A stretch of 64,000 nt of DNA, from NCBI RefSeq assembly GCF_052857255.1, contig NW_027526722.1:1-64000 (forward strand). The letters run 5' to 3'. This DNA is from Amblyomma americanum. Lineage: Eukaryota > Arthropoda > Arachnida > Ixodida > Ixodidae. Below the pieces are notes generated by a model, which did not search any database, was not told where the DNA came from, and saw only the letters and a list, made by a program, of their open reading frames with translations. The position numbers were made by a program, and so were the translations under genes. Each line of letters begins with the position of its first letter. Position 1 is the first letter of the stretch. Of the stretch, positions 25,064 to 36,294 are shown piece after piece.

Positions 25064-27385
25064 TGCGCGAAAAGCATGTATTCCTGCTTAATACAGCGAA
25101 ACATGCTGTTTTAGACCGAAAAGAGCTAAATCACAACACATCGGCTTTACAAGTGTTCTTCTGATACGCGTCAAAACTTTTTTCTTTTATAACTGCGCGA
25201 AAAGCATGTATTCGTGCTTAGTTCAACGAAACAAGCTGTTTTAGACCGAAACGAGGTAAATCTGAACACATTGGTTTTACAAGTGTTCCTCTGATACGCG
25301 TCAAAACTTTTTCTCTGATAACTGCGCGAAAAGCATGTATTCTTGCTTAATACACCGAAACAAGCTGTTTTAGACCGAAACGAGCTAAATCACAACACAT
25401 CGGTTTTACAAGTGTCCCTGTGACACGCCTTTAAAACATTTTCTCTTATAACTGCGCGAAAAGCATGTATTCCTGCTTAATACAGCGAAACAAGCTGTTT
25501 TAGACCGAAACGAGCTAAATCACAACACATCGGTTTTCCAAGTGTTCCTCTGATACACGTCTAAACTCTTTCTCTTATAACTGCGCGAAAAGCATGTATT
25601 CGTGCTTAATACAACGAAACAAGCTGTTTTAGACCGAAACGAGCTAAATCTGAACACATCGGTTTTACAAGTGTCCCTGTGACACGCGTCAAAACTTTTT
25701 CACTTATAACTGCGCGAAAAGCATGTATTCTTGCTTAATACAAGGAAACAAGCTGTTTTAGACCGAAACGAGCTAAATTTGAACACATCGGTTTTACAAG
25801 TGTCCCTGTGACAGGCGTCAAAACTTTTTCTCTTATAACTGCGCGAAAAGCATGTATTCTTGCTTAATACAGCGAAACAAGCTGTTTTAGACCGAAACGA
25901 GATAAATCGCAACACATCGGTTTTACAGTATTCCTCTGATACGCGTCAAAACTTTTTTCTCTTATAACTGCGCGAAAAGCATGTATTCGTGCTTGATACA
26001 ACGAAACAAGTTGTTTTAGACCGAAACGAGCTAAATCTGAACACATCGGTTTTACAAGTGTCCCTGTGACACGCGCCAAAACTTTTTCTCTTATAACTGC
26101 GCGAAAAGCATGTATTCGTGCTTAATACAACGAAACAAGCTGTTTTAGTCCGAAAAGAGGTAAATCTGTACACATCGGTTTTACAAGTGTTCCTCTGATA
26201 CGCGTCAAAACTTTTTTTCTTATAACTGCGCGAAAAGCATGTATTCTTGCTTAATACAACGAAACAAGCTGTTTTAGACCGAAACGAGCTAAATCACAAC
26301 ACATCGGTTTTACAAGTGTTCCTCTGATACGCGTCAAAACTTTTTCTCTTATAACTGCGCGAAAAGCATGTATTCCTGCTTAGTTCAACGAAACAAGCTG
26401 TTTTAGACCGAAACGAGATAAATCTGAACACATTGGTTTTACAAGTGTTCCTCTGATACGCTTAAAAATTTTTCCCTGATAACTGCGCGAAAAGCATGTA
26501 TTCTTGCTTAATACAACGAAACAAGCTGTTTTAGACCGAAACGAGCTAAATCACAACACATCGGTTTTACAAGTGTTCCTCTGATACGCGTCTAAACTTT
26601 TTCTCTTATAACTGCGCGAAAAGCATGTATTCTTGCTTAATACAACGAAACAAGCTGTTTTAGACCGAAACGAGCTAAATCACAACACATCGGTTTTACA
26701 AGTGTTCCTCTGATACGCGTCTAAACTTTTTCTCTTATAACTGCGCGGAAAGCATGTATTCGTGCTTAATACGACGAAACAAGCTGTTTTAGACCGAAAC
26801 GAGCTAAATCTGAACACATCGGTTTTACAAGTGTCCCTGTGACACGCGTCAAAACTTTTTCTCTTATAACTGCGCGAAAAGCATGTATTCTTGCTTAATA
26901 CAGCGAAACAAGCTGTTTTAGACCAAAACGAGCTCAACCACAAAACATCGGTTTTACAGTATTCCTCTGATACGAGTCAAAACTTTTTTCTCTTATAACT
27001 GCGCGAAAAGCATGTATTCGTGCTTGATACAACGAAACAAGTTGTTTTAGACCGAAACGAGCTAAATCTGAACACATCGGTTTTACAAGTGTCCCTGTGA
27101 CACGCGTCAAAACTTTTTCTCTTATAACTGCGCGAAAAGCATGTATTCTTGCTTAATACAGCGAAACAAGCTGTTTTAGACCGAAACGAGCTAAATCACA
27201 ACACATCGGTTTTACAAGTGTTCCTCTGATACGCGTCAAAACTTTTTCTCTTATAACTGCGCGAAAAGCATGTATTCGTGCTTAGTTCAACGAAACAAGC
27301 TGTTTTAGACCAAAACGAGGTAAATCTGAACACATCTGTTTTACAAGTGTCCCTGTGACACGCGTCAAACGTTTTCTCTTATAAC
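25064..27385. repeat. Nested duplication inside Y1, second copy (2322 bp)
   Basis: The same order in 18 monomers, landmark at 26461. It lacks the TCTAATCTTTTTATC monomer, as do all second copies, and in addition the GAGATAAATCGC unit near 25.5 kb. A private one-base deletion (GTCAAACG for GTCAAAACG) lies near 27367. Confidence 0.85.
26613..26741. repeat. Reference B-type satellite monomer (129 bp)
   Basis: This is a clean example of one of the two main monomer types. It carries ATTCTTGC near the start, GAGCTAAATCACAACAC in the middle, and GTGTTCCTCTGATACGCG before the T-run. By hand count a canonical B unit has 49 G or C bases in 129 and 8 CpG dinucleotides. Two CpGs are in TGCGCG, two in ACGCGT, and one each in AACGAA, ACCGAA, AACGAG and ATCGGT. 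This copy has TCTAAAC instead of the commoner TCAAAAC after ACGCGT, a variant shared with its neighbours. Confidence 0.9.
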
Positions 27386-27514
27386 TGCGCGAAAAGCATG
27401 TATTCTTGCTTAATACAGCGAAACAAGCTGTTTTAGACCAAAACGAGCTTAATCACAACACATCGGTTTTACAGTATTCCTCTGATACGCGTCAAACCTT
27501 TTTTCTCTTATAAC

Positions 27515-27643
27515 TGCGCGAAAAGCATGTATTCGTGCTTGATACAACGAAACAAGTTGTTTTAGACCGAAACGAGCTAAATCTGAACACATCGGTTTTA
27601 CAAGTGTCCCTGTGACACGCGTCAAAACTTTTTCTCTTATAAC
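27515..27643. repeat. Reference A-type satellite monomer (129 bp)
   Basis: This is a clean example of the second main type. It carries ATTCGTGC near the start, GAGCTAAATCTGAACAC in the middle, and GTGTCCCTGTGACACGCG before the T-run. The linked differences from the B type (CTGAAC with GTCCCTGTGACAC, against CACAAC with GTTCCTCTGATAC) show two old monomer lineages. A and B copies often alternate, giving a loose ~258 bp dimer register, but the alternation is broken by chimeric monomers and runs of one type. Confidence 0.85.
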
Positions 27644-29451
27644 TGCGCGAAAAGCATGTATTCTTGCTTAATACAACGAAACAAGCTGTTTTAGACCGAA
27701 ACGAGCTAAATCACAACACATCGGTTTTACAAGTCTCCCTGTGACACGCGTCAAAACTTTTTCTATTATAACTGCGAGAAAAGCATGTATTCTTGCTTAA
27801 TACAGCGAAACAAGCTGTTTTAGACCGAAACGAGCTAAATCACAACACATCGGTTTTACAAGTGTTCCTCTGATACGCGTCAAAACTGTTTTCTCTTATA
27901 ACTGCGCGAAAAGCATGTATTCGTGCTTAGTTCAACGAAACAAGCTGTTTTATTCCGAAAAATGTAGATCTGTACACATCGGTTTTACCAGTGTTCCTCT
28001 GATACGCGTCAAAACTTTTTTTCTTATAACTGCGCGAAAAGCATGTATTCTTGCTTAATACAACGAAACAAGCTGTTTTAGACCGAAACGAGCTAAATCA
28101 CAACACATCGGTTTTACAAGTGTTCCTCTGATACGCGTCAAAACTTTTTTCTCTTATAACTGCGCGAAAAGCATGTATTCGTGCTTAGTCTAACGAAACA
28201 AGCTGTTTTAGACCGAAACGGGGTAAATCTGAACACATCGGTTTTACAAGTGTCCCTGTGACACGCGTCAAAACTTTTTCTCTTATAACTGCGCGAAAAG
28301 CATGTATTCTTGCTTAATACAGCGAAACAAGCTGTTTTAGACCGAAACGAGGTAAATCTGAACACATCTGTTTTACAAGTGTCCTTGTGACACGCGTCAG
28401 AACTTTTTCTCTTATAAATGCGCGAAAAGCATGTATTTGTGCTTAATACGACGAAACAAGCTGTTTGAGACCGAAACGAGCTAAATCTGAACACATCGGT
28501 TTTACAAGTGTCCTTGTGACACGCGTCAAAACGTTTTCTCTTATAACTGCGCGAAAAGCATGTATTCTTGCTTAATACAGCGAAACAAGCTGTTTTAGAC
28601 CAAAACGAGCTAAATCACAACACATCGGTTTTACAGTATTCCTCTGATACGCGTCAAACCTTTTTTCTCTTATAACTGCGCGAAAAGCATGTATTCGTGC
28701 TTGATACAACGAAACAAGTTGTTTTAGACCGAAACGAGCTAAATCTGAACACATCGGTTTTACAAGTGTCCCTGTGACACGCGTCAAAACTTTTTCTCTT
28801 ATAACTGCGCGAAAAGCATGTATTCTTGCTTAATACAGCGAAACAAGCTGTTTTAAACCGAAACGAGCTAAATCACAACACATCGGTTTTACAAGTGTTA
28901 CTCTGATACGCGTCAAAACTTTTTCTTTTATAACGGCGCGAAAAGCATGTATTCTTGCTTAATACAACGAAACAAGCTGTTTTATACCGAAACGAGCTAA
29001 ATCACAACACATCGGTTTTACAAGTCTCTCTGTGACACGCGTCAAAACTTTTTCTATTATAACTGCGAGAAAAGCATGTATTCTTGCCTAATACAGCGAA
29101 ACAAGCTGTTTTAGACCGAAACGAGCTAAATCACAACACATCGGTATTACAAGTGTTCCTCTGATACGCGTCAAAACTGTTTTCTCTTATAACTGCGCGA
29201 AAAGCATGTATTCGTGCTTAGTTCAACGAAACAAGCTGTTTTAGACCGAAACGAGGTAAATCTGAACACATCGGTTTTACAAGTGTCCCTGTGACACGCG
29301 TCAAAACTTTTTCTCTTATAACTGCGCGAAAAGCATGTATTCTTGCTTAATACAGCGAAACAAGCTGTTTTAGACCGAAGCGAGCTGTATCTGAACGCAT
29401 CAGTTTTACAAGTATCCACGTGATCCTCGTCGAAACTTTTTCTCTTATAAC

Positions 29452-29581
29452 TGCGCGAAAAGCTTGTATTCGTGCTTAAAACAACGAAACAAGCTGTTTT
29501 AGACCGAAACGAGCTAAATCACAACACATCGGTTTTACAAGTGTCCCTGTGACAGGCCTTTAAAACTTTTTCTCTTATAAC
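29452..29581. repeat. Landmark monomer with HindIII and StuI-type variants
   Basis: This monomer (130 bp) has AAGCTTG instead of AGCATG (site 29460-29465), GCTTAAAACAACG, and GACAGGCCTTTAAAAC in place of GACACGCGTCAAAAC, so the ACGCGT palindrome is lost. It follows a monomer with CGAAGCGAGCTGTAT and GTATCCACGTGATCC. The pair is a convenient once-per-HOR marker in Y0-Y3, X1 and X2. Confidence 0.85.
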
Positions 29582-31646
29582 TGCGCGAAAAGCATGTATT
29601 CCTGCTTAATACAGCGAAACATGCTGTTTTAGACCGAAAAGAGCTAAATCACAACACATCGGCTTTACAAGTGTTCTTCTGATACGCGTCAAAACTTTTT
29701 TCTCTTATAACTGCGCGAAAAGCATGTATTCGTGCTTAGTTCAACGAAACAAGCTGTTTTAGACCGAAACGAGGTAAATCTGAACACATTGGTTTTACAA
29801 GTGTTCCTCTGATACGCGTCAAAACTTTTTCTCTGATAACTGCGCGAAAAGCATGTATTCTTGCTTAATACACCCAAACAAGCTGTTTTAGACCGAAACG
29901 AGCTAAATCACAACACATCGGTTTTACAAGTGTCCCTGTGACACGCCTTTAAAACTTTTTCTCTTATAACTGCGCGAAAAGCATGTATTCCTGCTTAATA
30001 CAGCGAAACAAGCTGTTTTAGACCGAAACGAGATAAATCGCAACACATCGGCTTTACAAGTGTTCCTCTGATACGCGTCAAATCTTTTTCTCTTATAACT
30101 GCGCGAAAAGCATGTATTCTTGCTTAATACAACGAAACAAGCTGTTTTAGACCGAAACGAGCTAAATCACAACACATCGGTTTTCCAAGTGTTCCTCTGA
30201 TACACGTCTAAACTCTTTCTCTTATAACTGCGCGAAAAGCATGTATTCGTGCTTGATACAACGAAACAAGTTGTTTTAGACCGAAACGAGCTAAATCTGA
30301 ACACATCGGTTTTACAAGTGTCCCTGTGACACGCGCCAACACTTTTTTTCTTATAACTGCGCGAAAAGCATGTATTCGTGCTTAATACAACGAAACAAGC
30401 TGTTTTAGCCCGAAAAGAGGTAAATCTGTACACATCGGTTTTACAAGTGTTCCTCTGATACGCGTCAAAACTTTTTTTCTTATAACTGCGCGAAAAGCAT
30501 GTATTCTTGCTTAATACAACGAAACAAGCTGTTTTAGACCGAAACGAGCTAAATCACAACACATCGGTTTTACAAGTGTTCCTCTGATACGCGTCAAAAC
30601 TTTTTCTCTTATAACTGCGCGAAAAGCATGTATTCGTGCTTAGTTCAACGAAACAAGCTGTTTTAGACCGAAACGAGATAAATCTGAACACATTGGTTTT
30701 ACAAGTGTTCCTCTGATACGCTTAAAAATTTTTCCCTGATAACTGCGCGAAAAGCATGTATTCTTGCTTAATACAACGAAACAAGCTGTTTTAGACCGAA
30801 ACGAGCTAAATCACAACACATCGGTTTTACAAGTGTTCCTCTGATACGCGTCTAAACTTTTTCTCTTATAACTGCGCGAAAAGCATGTATTCTTGCTTAA
30901 TACAACAAAACAAGCTGTTTTAGACCGAAACGAGCTAAATCACAACACATCGGTTTTACAAGTGTTCCTCTGATACGCGTCTAAACTTTTTCTCTTATAA
31001 CTGCGCGGAAAGCATGTATTCGTGCTTAATACGACGAAACAAGCTGTTTTAGACCGAAACGAGCTAAATCTGAACACATCGGTTTTACAAGTGTCCCTGT
31101 GACACGCGTCAAAACTTTTTCTCTTATAACTGCGCGAAAAGCATGTATTCTTGCTTAATACAGCGCAACAAGCTGTTTTAGACCAAAACGAGCTCAACCA
31201 CAAAACATCGGTTTTACAGTATTCCTCTGATACGAGTCAAAACTTTTTTCTCTTATAACTGCGCGAAAAGCATGTATTCGTGCTTGATACAACGAAACAA
31301 GTTGTTTTAGACCGAAACGAGCTAAATCTGAACACATCGGTTTTACAAGTGTCCCTGTGACACGCGTCAAAACTTTTTCTCTTATAACTGCGCGAAAAGC
31401 ATGTATTCTTGCTTAATACAGCGAAACAAGCTGTTTTAGACCGAAACGAGCTAAATCACAACACATCGGTTTTACAAGTGTTCCTCTGATACGCGTCAAA
31501 ACTTTTTCTCTTATAACTGCGCGAAAAGCATGTATTCGTGCTTAGTTCAACGAAACAAGCTGTTTTAGACCAAAACGAGGTAAATCTGAACACATCTGTT
31601 TTACAAGTGTCCCTGTGACACGCGTCAAAACTTTTTCTCTTATAAC
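29582..31646. repeat. Nested duplication inside Y2, first copy (2065 bp, shortened)
   Basis: It starts with the GAAACATGCTG monomer (29618) and contains the TTAAAAATTTTTCCC landmark (30721). It is 516 bp, or four monomers, shorter than its equivalents in Y1 and Y3 (2581 bp). The missing units would lie at about 30240, where an ACACGTCTAAACTC monomer is followed directly by a GCTTGATAC / AGTTG monomer. Confidence 0.85.
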
Positions 31647-34098
31647 TGCGCGAAAAGCATGTATTCCTGCTTAATACAGCGAAACATGCTGTTTTAGACC
31701 GAAAAGAGCTAAATCACAACACATCGGCTTTACAAGTGTTCTTCTGATACGCGTCAAAACTTTTTTCTTTTATAACTGCGCGAAAAGCATGTATTCGTGC
31801 TTAGTTCAACGAAACAAGCTGTTTTAGACCGAAACGAGGTAAATCTGAACACATTGGTTTTACAAGTGTTCCTCTGATACGCGTCAAAACTTTTTCTCTG
31901 ATAACTGCGCGAAAAGCATGTATTCTTGCTTAATACACCGAAACAAGCTGTTTTAGACCGAAACGAGCTAAATCACAACACATCGGTTTTACAAGTGTCC
32001 CTGTGACACGCCTTTAAAACTTTTTCTCTTATAACTGCGCGAAAAGCATGTATTCCTGCTTAATACAGCGAAACAAGCTGTTTTAGACCGAAACGAGATA
32101 AATCGCAACACATCGGCTTTACAAGTGTTCCTCTGATACGCGTCAAATCTTTTTCTCTTATAACTGCGCGAAAAGCATGTATTCTTGCTTAATACAACGA
32201 AACAAGCTGTTTTAGACCGAAACGAGCTAAATCACAACACATCGGTTTTCCAAGTGTTCCTCTGATACACGTCTAAACTCTTTCTCTTATAACTGCGCGA
32301 AAAGCATGTATTCGTGCTTAATACAACGAAACAAGCTGTTTTAGACCGAAACGAGCTAAATCTGAACACATCGGTTTTACAAGTGTCCCTGTGACACGCG
32401 TCAAAACTTTTTCACTTATAACTGCGCGAAAAGCATGTATTCTTGCTTAATACAAGGAAACAAGCTGTTTTAGACCGAAACGAGCTAAATTTGAACACAT
32501 CGGTTTTACAAGTGTCCCTGTGACAGGCGTCAAAACTTTTTCTCTTATAACTGCGCGAAAAGCATGTATTCTTGCTTAATACAGCGAAACAAGCTGTTTT
32601 AGACCGAAACGAGATAAATCGCAACACATCGGTTTTACAGTATTCCTCTGATACGCGTCAAAACTTTTTTCTCTTATAACTGCGCGAAAAGCATGTATTC
32701 GTGCTTGATACAACGAAACAAGTTGTTTTAGACCGAAACGAGCTAAATCTGAACACATCGGTTTTACAAGTGTCCCTGTGACACGCGCCAAAACTTTTTC
32801 TCTTATAACTGCGCGAAAAGCATGTATTCGTGCTTAATACAACGAAACAAGCTGTTTTAGTCCGAAAAGAGGTAAATCTGTACACATCGGTTTTACAAGT
32901 GTTCCTCTGATACGCGTCAAAACTTTTTTTCTTATAACTGCGCGAAAAGCATGTATTCTTGCTTAATACAACGAAACAAGCTGTTTTAGACCGAAACGAG
33001 CTAAATCACAACACATCGGTTTTACAAGTGTTCCTCTGATACGCGTCAAAACTTTTTCTCTTATAACTGCGCGAAAAGCATGTATTCGTGCTTAGTTCAA
33101 CGAAACAAGCTGTTTTAGACCGAAACGAGATAAATCTGAACACATTGGTTTTACAAGTGTTCCTCTGATACGCTTAAAAATTTTTCCCTGATAACTGCGC
33201 GAAAAGCATGTATTCTTGCTTAATACAACGAAACAAGCTGTTTTAGACCGAAACGAGCTAAATCACAACACATCGGTTTTACAAGTGTTCCTCTGATACG
33301 CGTCTAAACTTTTTCTCTTATAACTGCGCGAAAAGCATGTATTCTTGCTTAATACAACGAAACAAGCTGTTTTAGACCGAAACGAGCTAAATCACAACAC
33401 ATCGGTTTTACAAGTGTTCCTCTGATACGCGTCTAAACTTTTTCTCTTATAACTGCGCGGAAAGCATGTATTCGTGCTTAATACGACGAAACAAGCTGTT
33501 TTAGACCGAAACGAGCTAAATCTGAACACATCGGTTTTACAAGTGTCCCTGTGACACGCGTCAAAACTTTTTCTCTTATAACTGCGCGAAAAGCATGTAT
33601 TCTTGCTTAATACAGCGAAACAAGCTGTTTTAGACCAAAACGAGCTCAACCACAAAACATCGGTTTTACAGTATTCCTCTGATACGAGTCAAAACTTTTT
33701 TCTCTTATAACTGCGCGAAAAGCATGTATTCGTGCTTGATACAACGAAACAAGTTGTTTTAGACCGAAACGAGCTAAATCTGAACACATCGGTTTTACAA
33801 GTGTCCCTGTGACACGCGTCAAAACTTTTTCTCTTATAACTGCGCGAAAAGCATGTATTCTTGCTTAATACAGCGAAACAAGCTGTTTTAGACCGAAACG
33901 AGCTAAATCACAACACATCGGTTTTACAAGTGTTCCTCTGATACGCGTCAAAACTTTTTCTCTTATAACTGCGCGAAAAGCATGTATTCGTGCTTAGTTC
34001 AACGAAACAAGCTGTTTTAGACCAAAACGAGGTAAATCTGAACACATCTGTTTTACAAGTGTCCCTGTGACACGCGTCAAAACTTTTTCTCTTATAAC
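31647..34098. repeat. Nested duplication inside Y2, second copy (2452 bp)
   Basis: Nineteen monomers repeating the order of the full-length first copies except for one missing unit (TCTAATCTTTTTATC). The TTAAAAATTTTTCCC landmark is at 33173, exactly 2452 bp after the first. Confidence 0.87.
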
Positions 34099-36294
34099 TG
34101 CGCGAAAAGCATGTATTCTTGCTTAATACAGCGAAACAAGCTGTTTTAGACCAAAACGAGCTTAATCACAACACATCGGTTTTACAGTATTCCTCTGATA
34201 CGCGTCAAACCTTTTTTCTCTTATAACTGCGCGAAAAGCATGTATTCGTGCTTGATACAACGAAACAAGTTGTTTTAGACCGAAACGAGCTAAATCTGAA
34301 CACATCGGTTTTACAAGTGTCCCTGTGACACGCGTCAAAACTTTTTCTCTTATAACTGCGCGAAAAGCATGTATTCTTGCTTAATACAACGAAACAAGCT
34401 GTTTTAGACCGAAACGAGCTAAATCACAACACATCGGTTTTACAAGTCTCCCTGTGACACGCGTCAAAACTTTTTCTATTATAACTGCGAGAAAAGCATG
34501 TATTCTTGCTTAATACAGCGAAACAAGCTGTTTTAGACCGAAACGAGCTAAATCACAACACATCGGTTTTACAAGTGTTCCTCTGATACGCGTCAAAACT
34601 GTTTTCTCTTATAACTGCGCGAAAAGCATGTATTCGTGCTTAGTTCAACGAAACAAGCTGTTTTATTCCGAAAAATGTAGATCTGTACACATCGGTTTTA
34701 CCAGTGTTCCTCTGATACGCGTCAAAACTTTTTTTCTTATAACTGCGCGAAAAGCATGTATTCTTGCTTAATACAACGAAACAAGCTGTTTTAGACCGAA
34801 ACGAGCTAAATCACAACACATCGGTTTTACAAGTGTTCCTCTGATACGCGTCAAAACTTTTTTCTCTTATAACTGCGCGAAAAGCATGTATTCGTGCTTA
34901 GTCTAACGAAACAAGCTGTTTTAGACCGAAACGGGGTAAATCTGAACACATCGGTTTTACAAGTGTCCCTGTGACACGCGTCAAAACTTTTTCTCTTATA
35001 ACTGCGCGAAAAGCATGTATTCTTGCTTAATACAGCGAAACAAGCTGTTTTAGACCGAAACGAGGTAAATCTGAACACATCTGTTTTACAAGTGTCCCTG
35101 TGACACGCGTCAGAACTTTTTCTCTTATAAATGCGCGAAAAGCATGTATTTGTGCTTAATACGACGAAACAAGCTGTTTGAGACCGAAACGAGCTAAATC
35201 TGAACACATCGGTTTTACAAGTGTCCTTGTGACACGCGTCAAAACGTTTTCTCTTATAACTGCGCGAAAAGCATGTATTCTTGCTTAATACAGCGAAACA
35301 AGCTGTTTTAGACCAAAACGAGCTAAATCACAACACATCGGTTTTACAGTATTCCTCTGATACGCGTCAAACCTTTTTTCTCTTATAACTGCGCGAAAAG
35401 CATGTATTCGTGCTTGATACAACGAAACAAGTTGTTTTAGACCGAAACGAGCTAAATCTGAACACATCGGTTTTACAAGTGTCCCTGTGACACGCGTCAA
35501 AACTTTTTCTCTTATAACTGCGCGAAAAGCATGTATTCTTGCTTAATACAGCGAAACAAGCTGTTTTAAACCGAAACGAGCTAAATCACAACACATCGGT
35601 TTTACAAGTGTTACTCTGATACGCGTCAAAACTTTTTCTTTTATAACGGCGCGAAAAGCATGTATTCTTGCTTAATACAACGAAACAAGCTGTTTTATAC
35701 CGAAACGAGCTAAATCACAACACATCGGTTTTACAAGTCTCTCTGTGACACGCGTCAAAACTTTTTCTATTATAACTGCGAGAAAAGCATGTATTCTTGC
35801 CTAATACAGCGAAACAAGCTGTTTTAGACCGAAACGAGCTAAATCACAACACATCGGTATTACAAGTGTTCCTCTGATACGCGTCAAAACTGTTTTTTCT
35901 TATAACTGCGCGAAAAGCATGTATTCGTGCTTAGTTCAACGAAACAAGCTGTTTTAGACCGAAACGAGGTAAATCTGAACACATCGGTTTTACAAGTGTC
36001 CCTGTGACACGCGTCAAAACTTTTTCTCTTATAACTGCGCGAAAAGCATGTATTCTTGCTTAATACAGCGAAACAAGCTGTTTTAGACCGAAGCGAGCTG
36101 TATCTGAACGCATCAGTTTTACAAGTATCCACGTGATCCTCGTCGAAACTTTTTCTCTTATAACTGCGCGAAAAGCTTGTATTCGTGCTTAAAACAACGA
36201 AACAAGCTGTTTTAGACCGAAACGAGCTAAATCACAACACATCGGTTTTACAAGTGTCCCTGTGACAGGCCTTTAAAACTTTTTCTCTTATAAC

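Larger units (their letters stand above)
20853..27951. repeat. Higher-order repeat copy Y1 (7099 bp, ~55 monomers)
   Basis: It begins at the TTTATTCCG monomer (ATTCC at 20853) and ends where the same monomer begins Y2 (27952). About 55 distinguishable monomers follow the order seen in Y2 and Y3. Relative to Y2 it keeps four monomers (516 bp) at about 23.16-23.67 kb. It lacks one monomer (129 bp) near 25.5 kb, where the GAGATAAATCGC unit is missing and its neighbours are fused; 516 minus 129 explains its 7099 bp against 6713 bp. It contains a HindIII monomer (22361-22366) and the nested duplication 22483-27385. Confidence 0.9.
27952..34664. repeat. Higher-order repeat copy Y2 (6713 bp, ~52 monomers)
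   Basis: It is bounded by TTTATTCCG monomers at 27952 and 34665. The first 19 monomers read in detail each carry their own combination of variants. These include GGGGTAAAT, TGTTTGAGACC, ACCAAAACG with CAGTATTCC, TTTAAACC with GTTACTC, ACGGCGCG, TGCGAGAAAAGC, CGAAGCGAGCTGTAT and the AAGCTTG monomer. Matching points in Y3 are exactly 6712-6713 bp away up to about 30.2 kb, then 7229 bp after a four-monomer gap. It is the shortest of the three tandem Y units. Confidence 0.92.
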
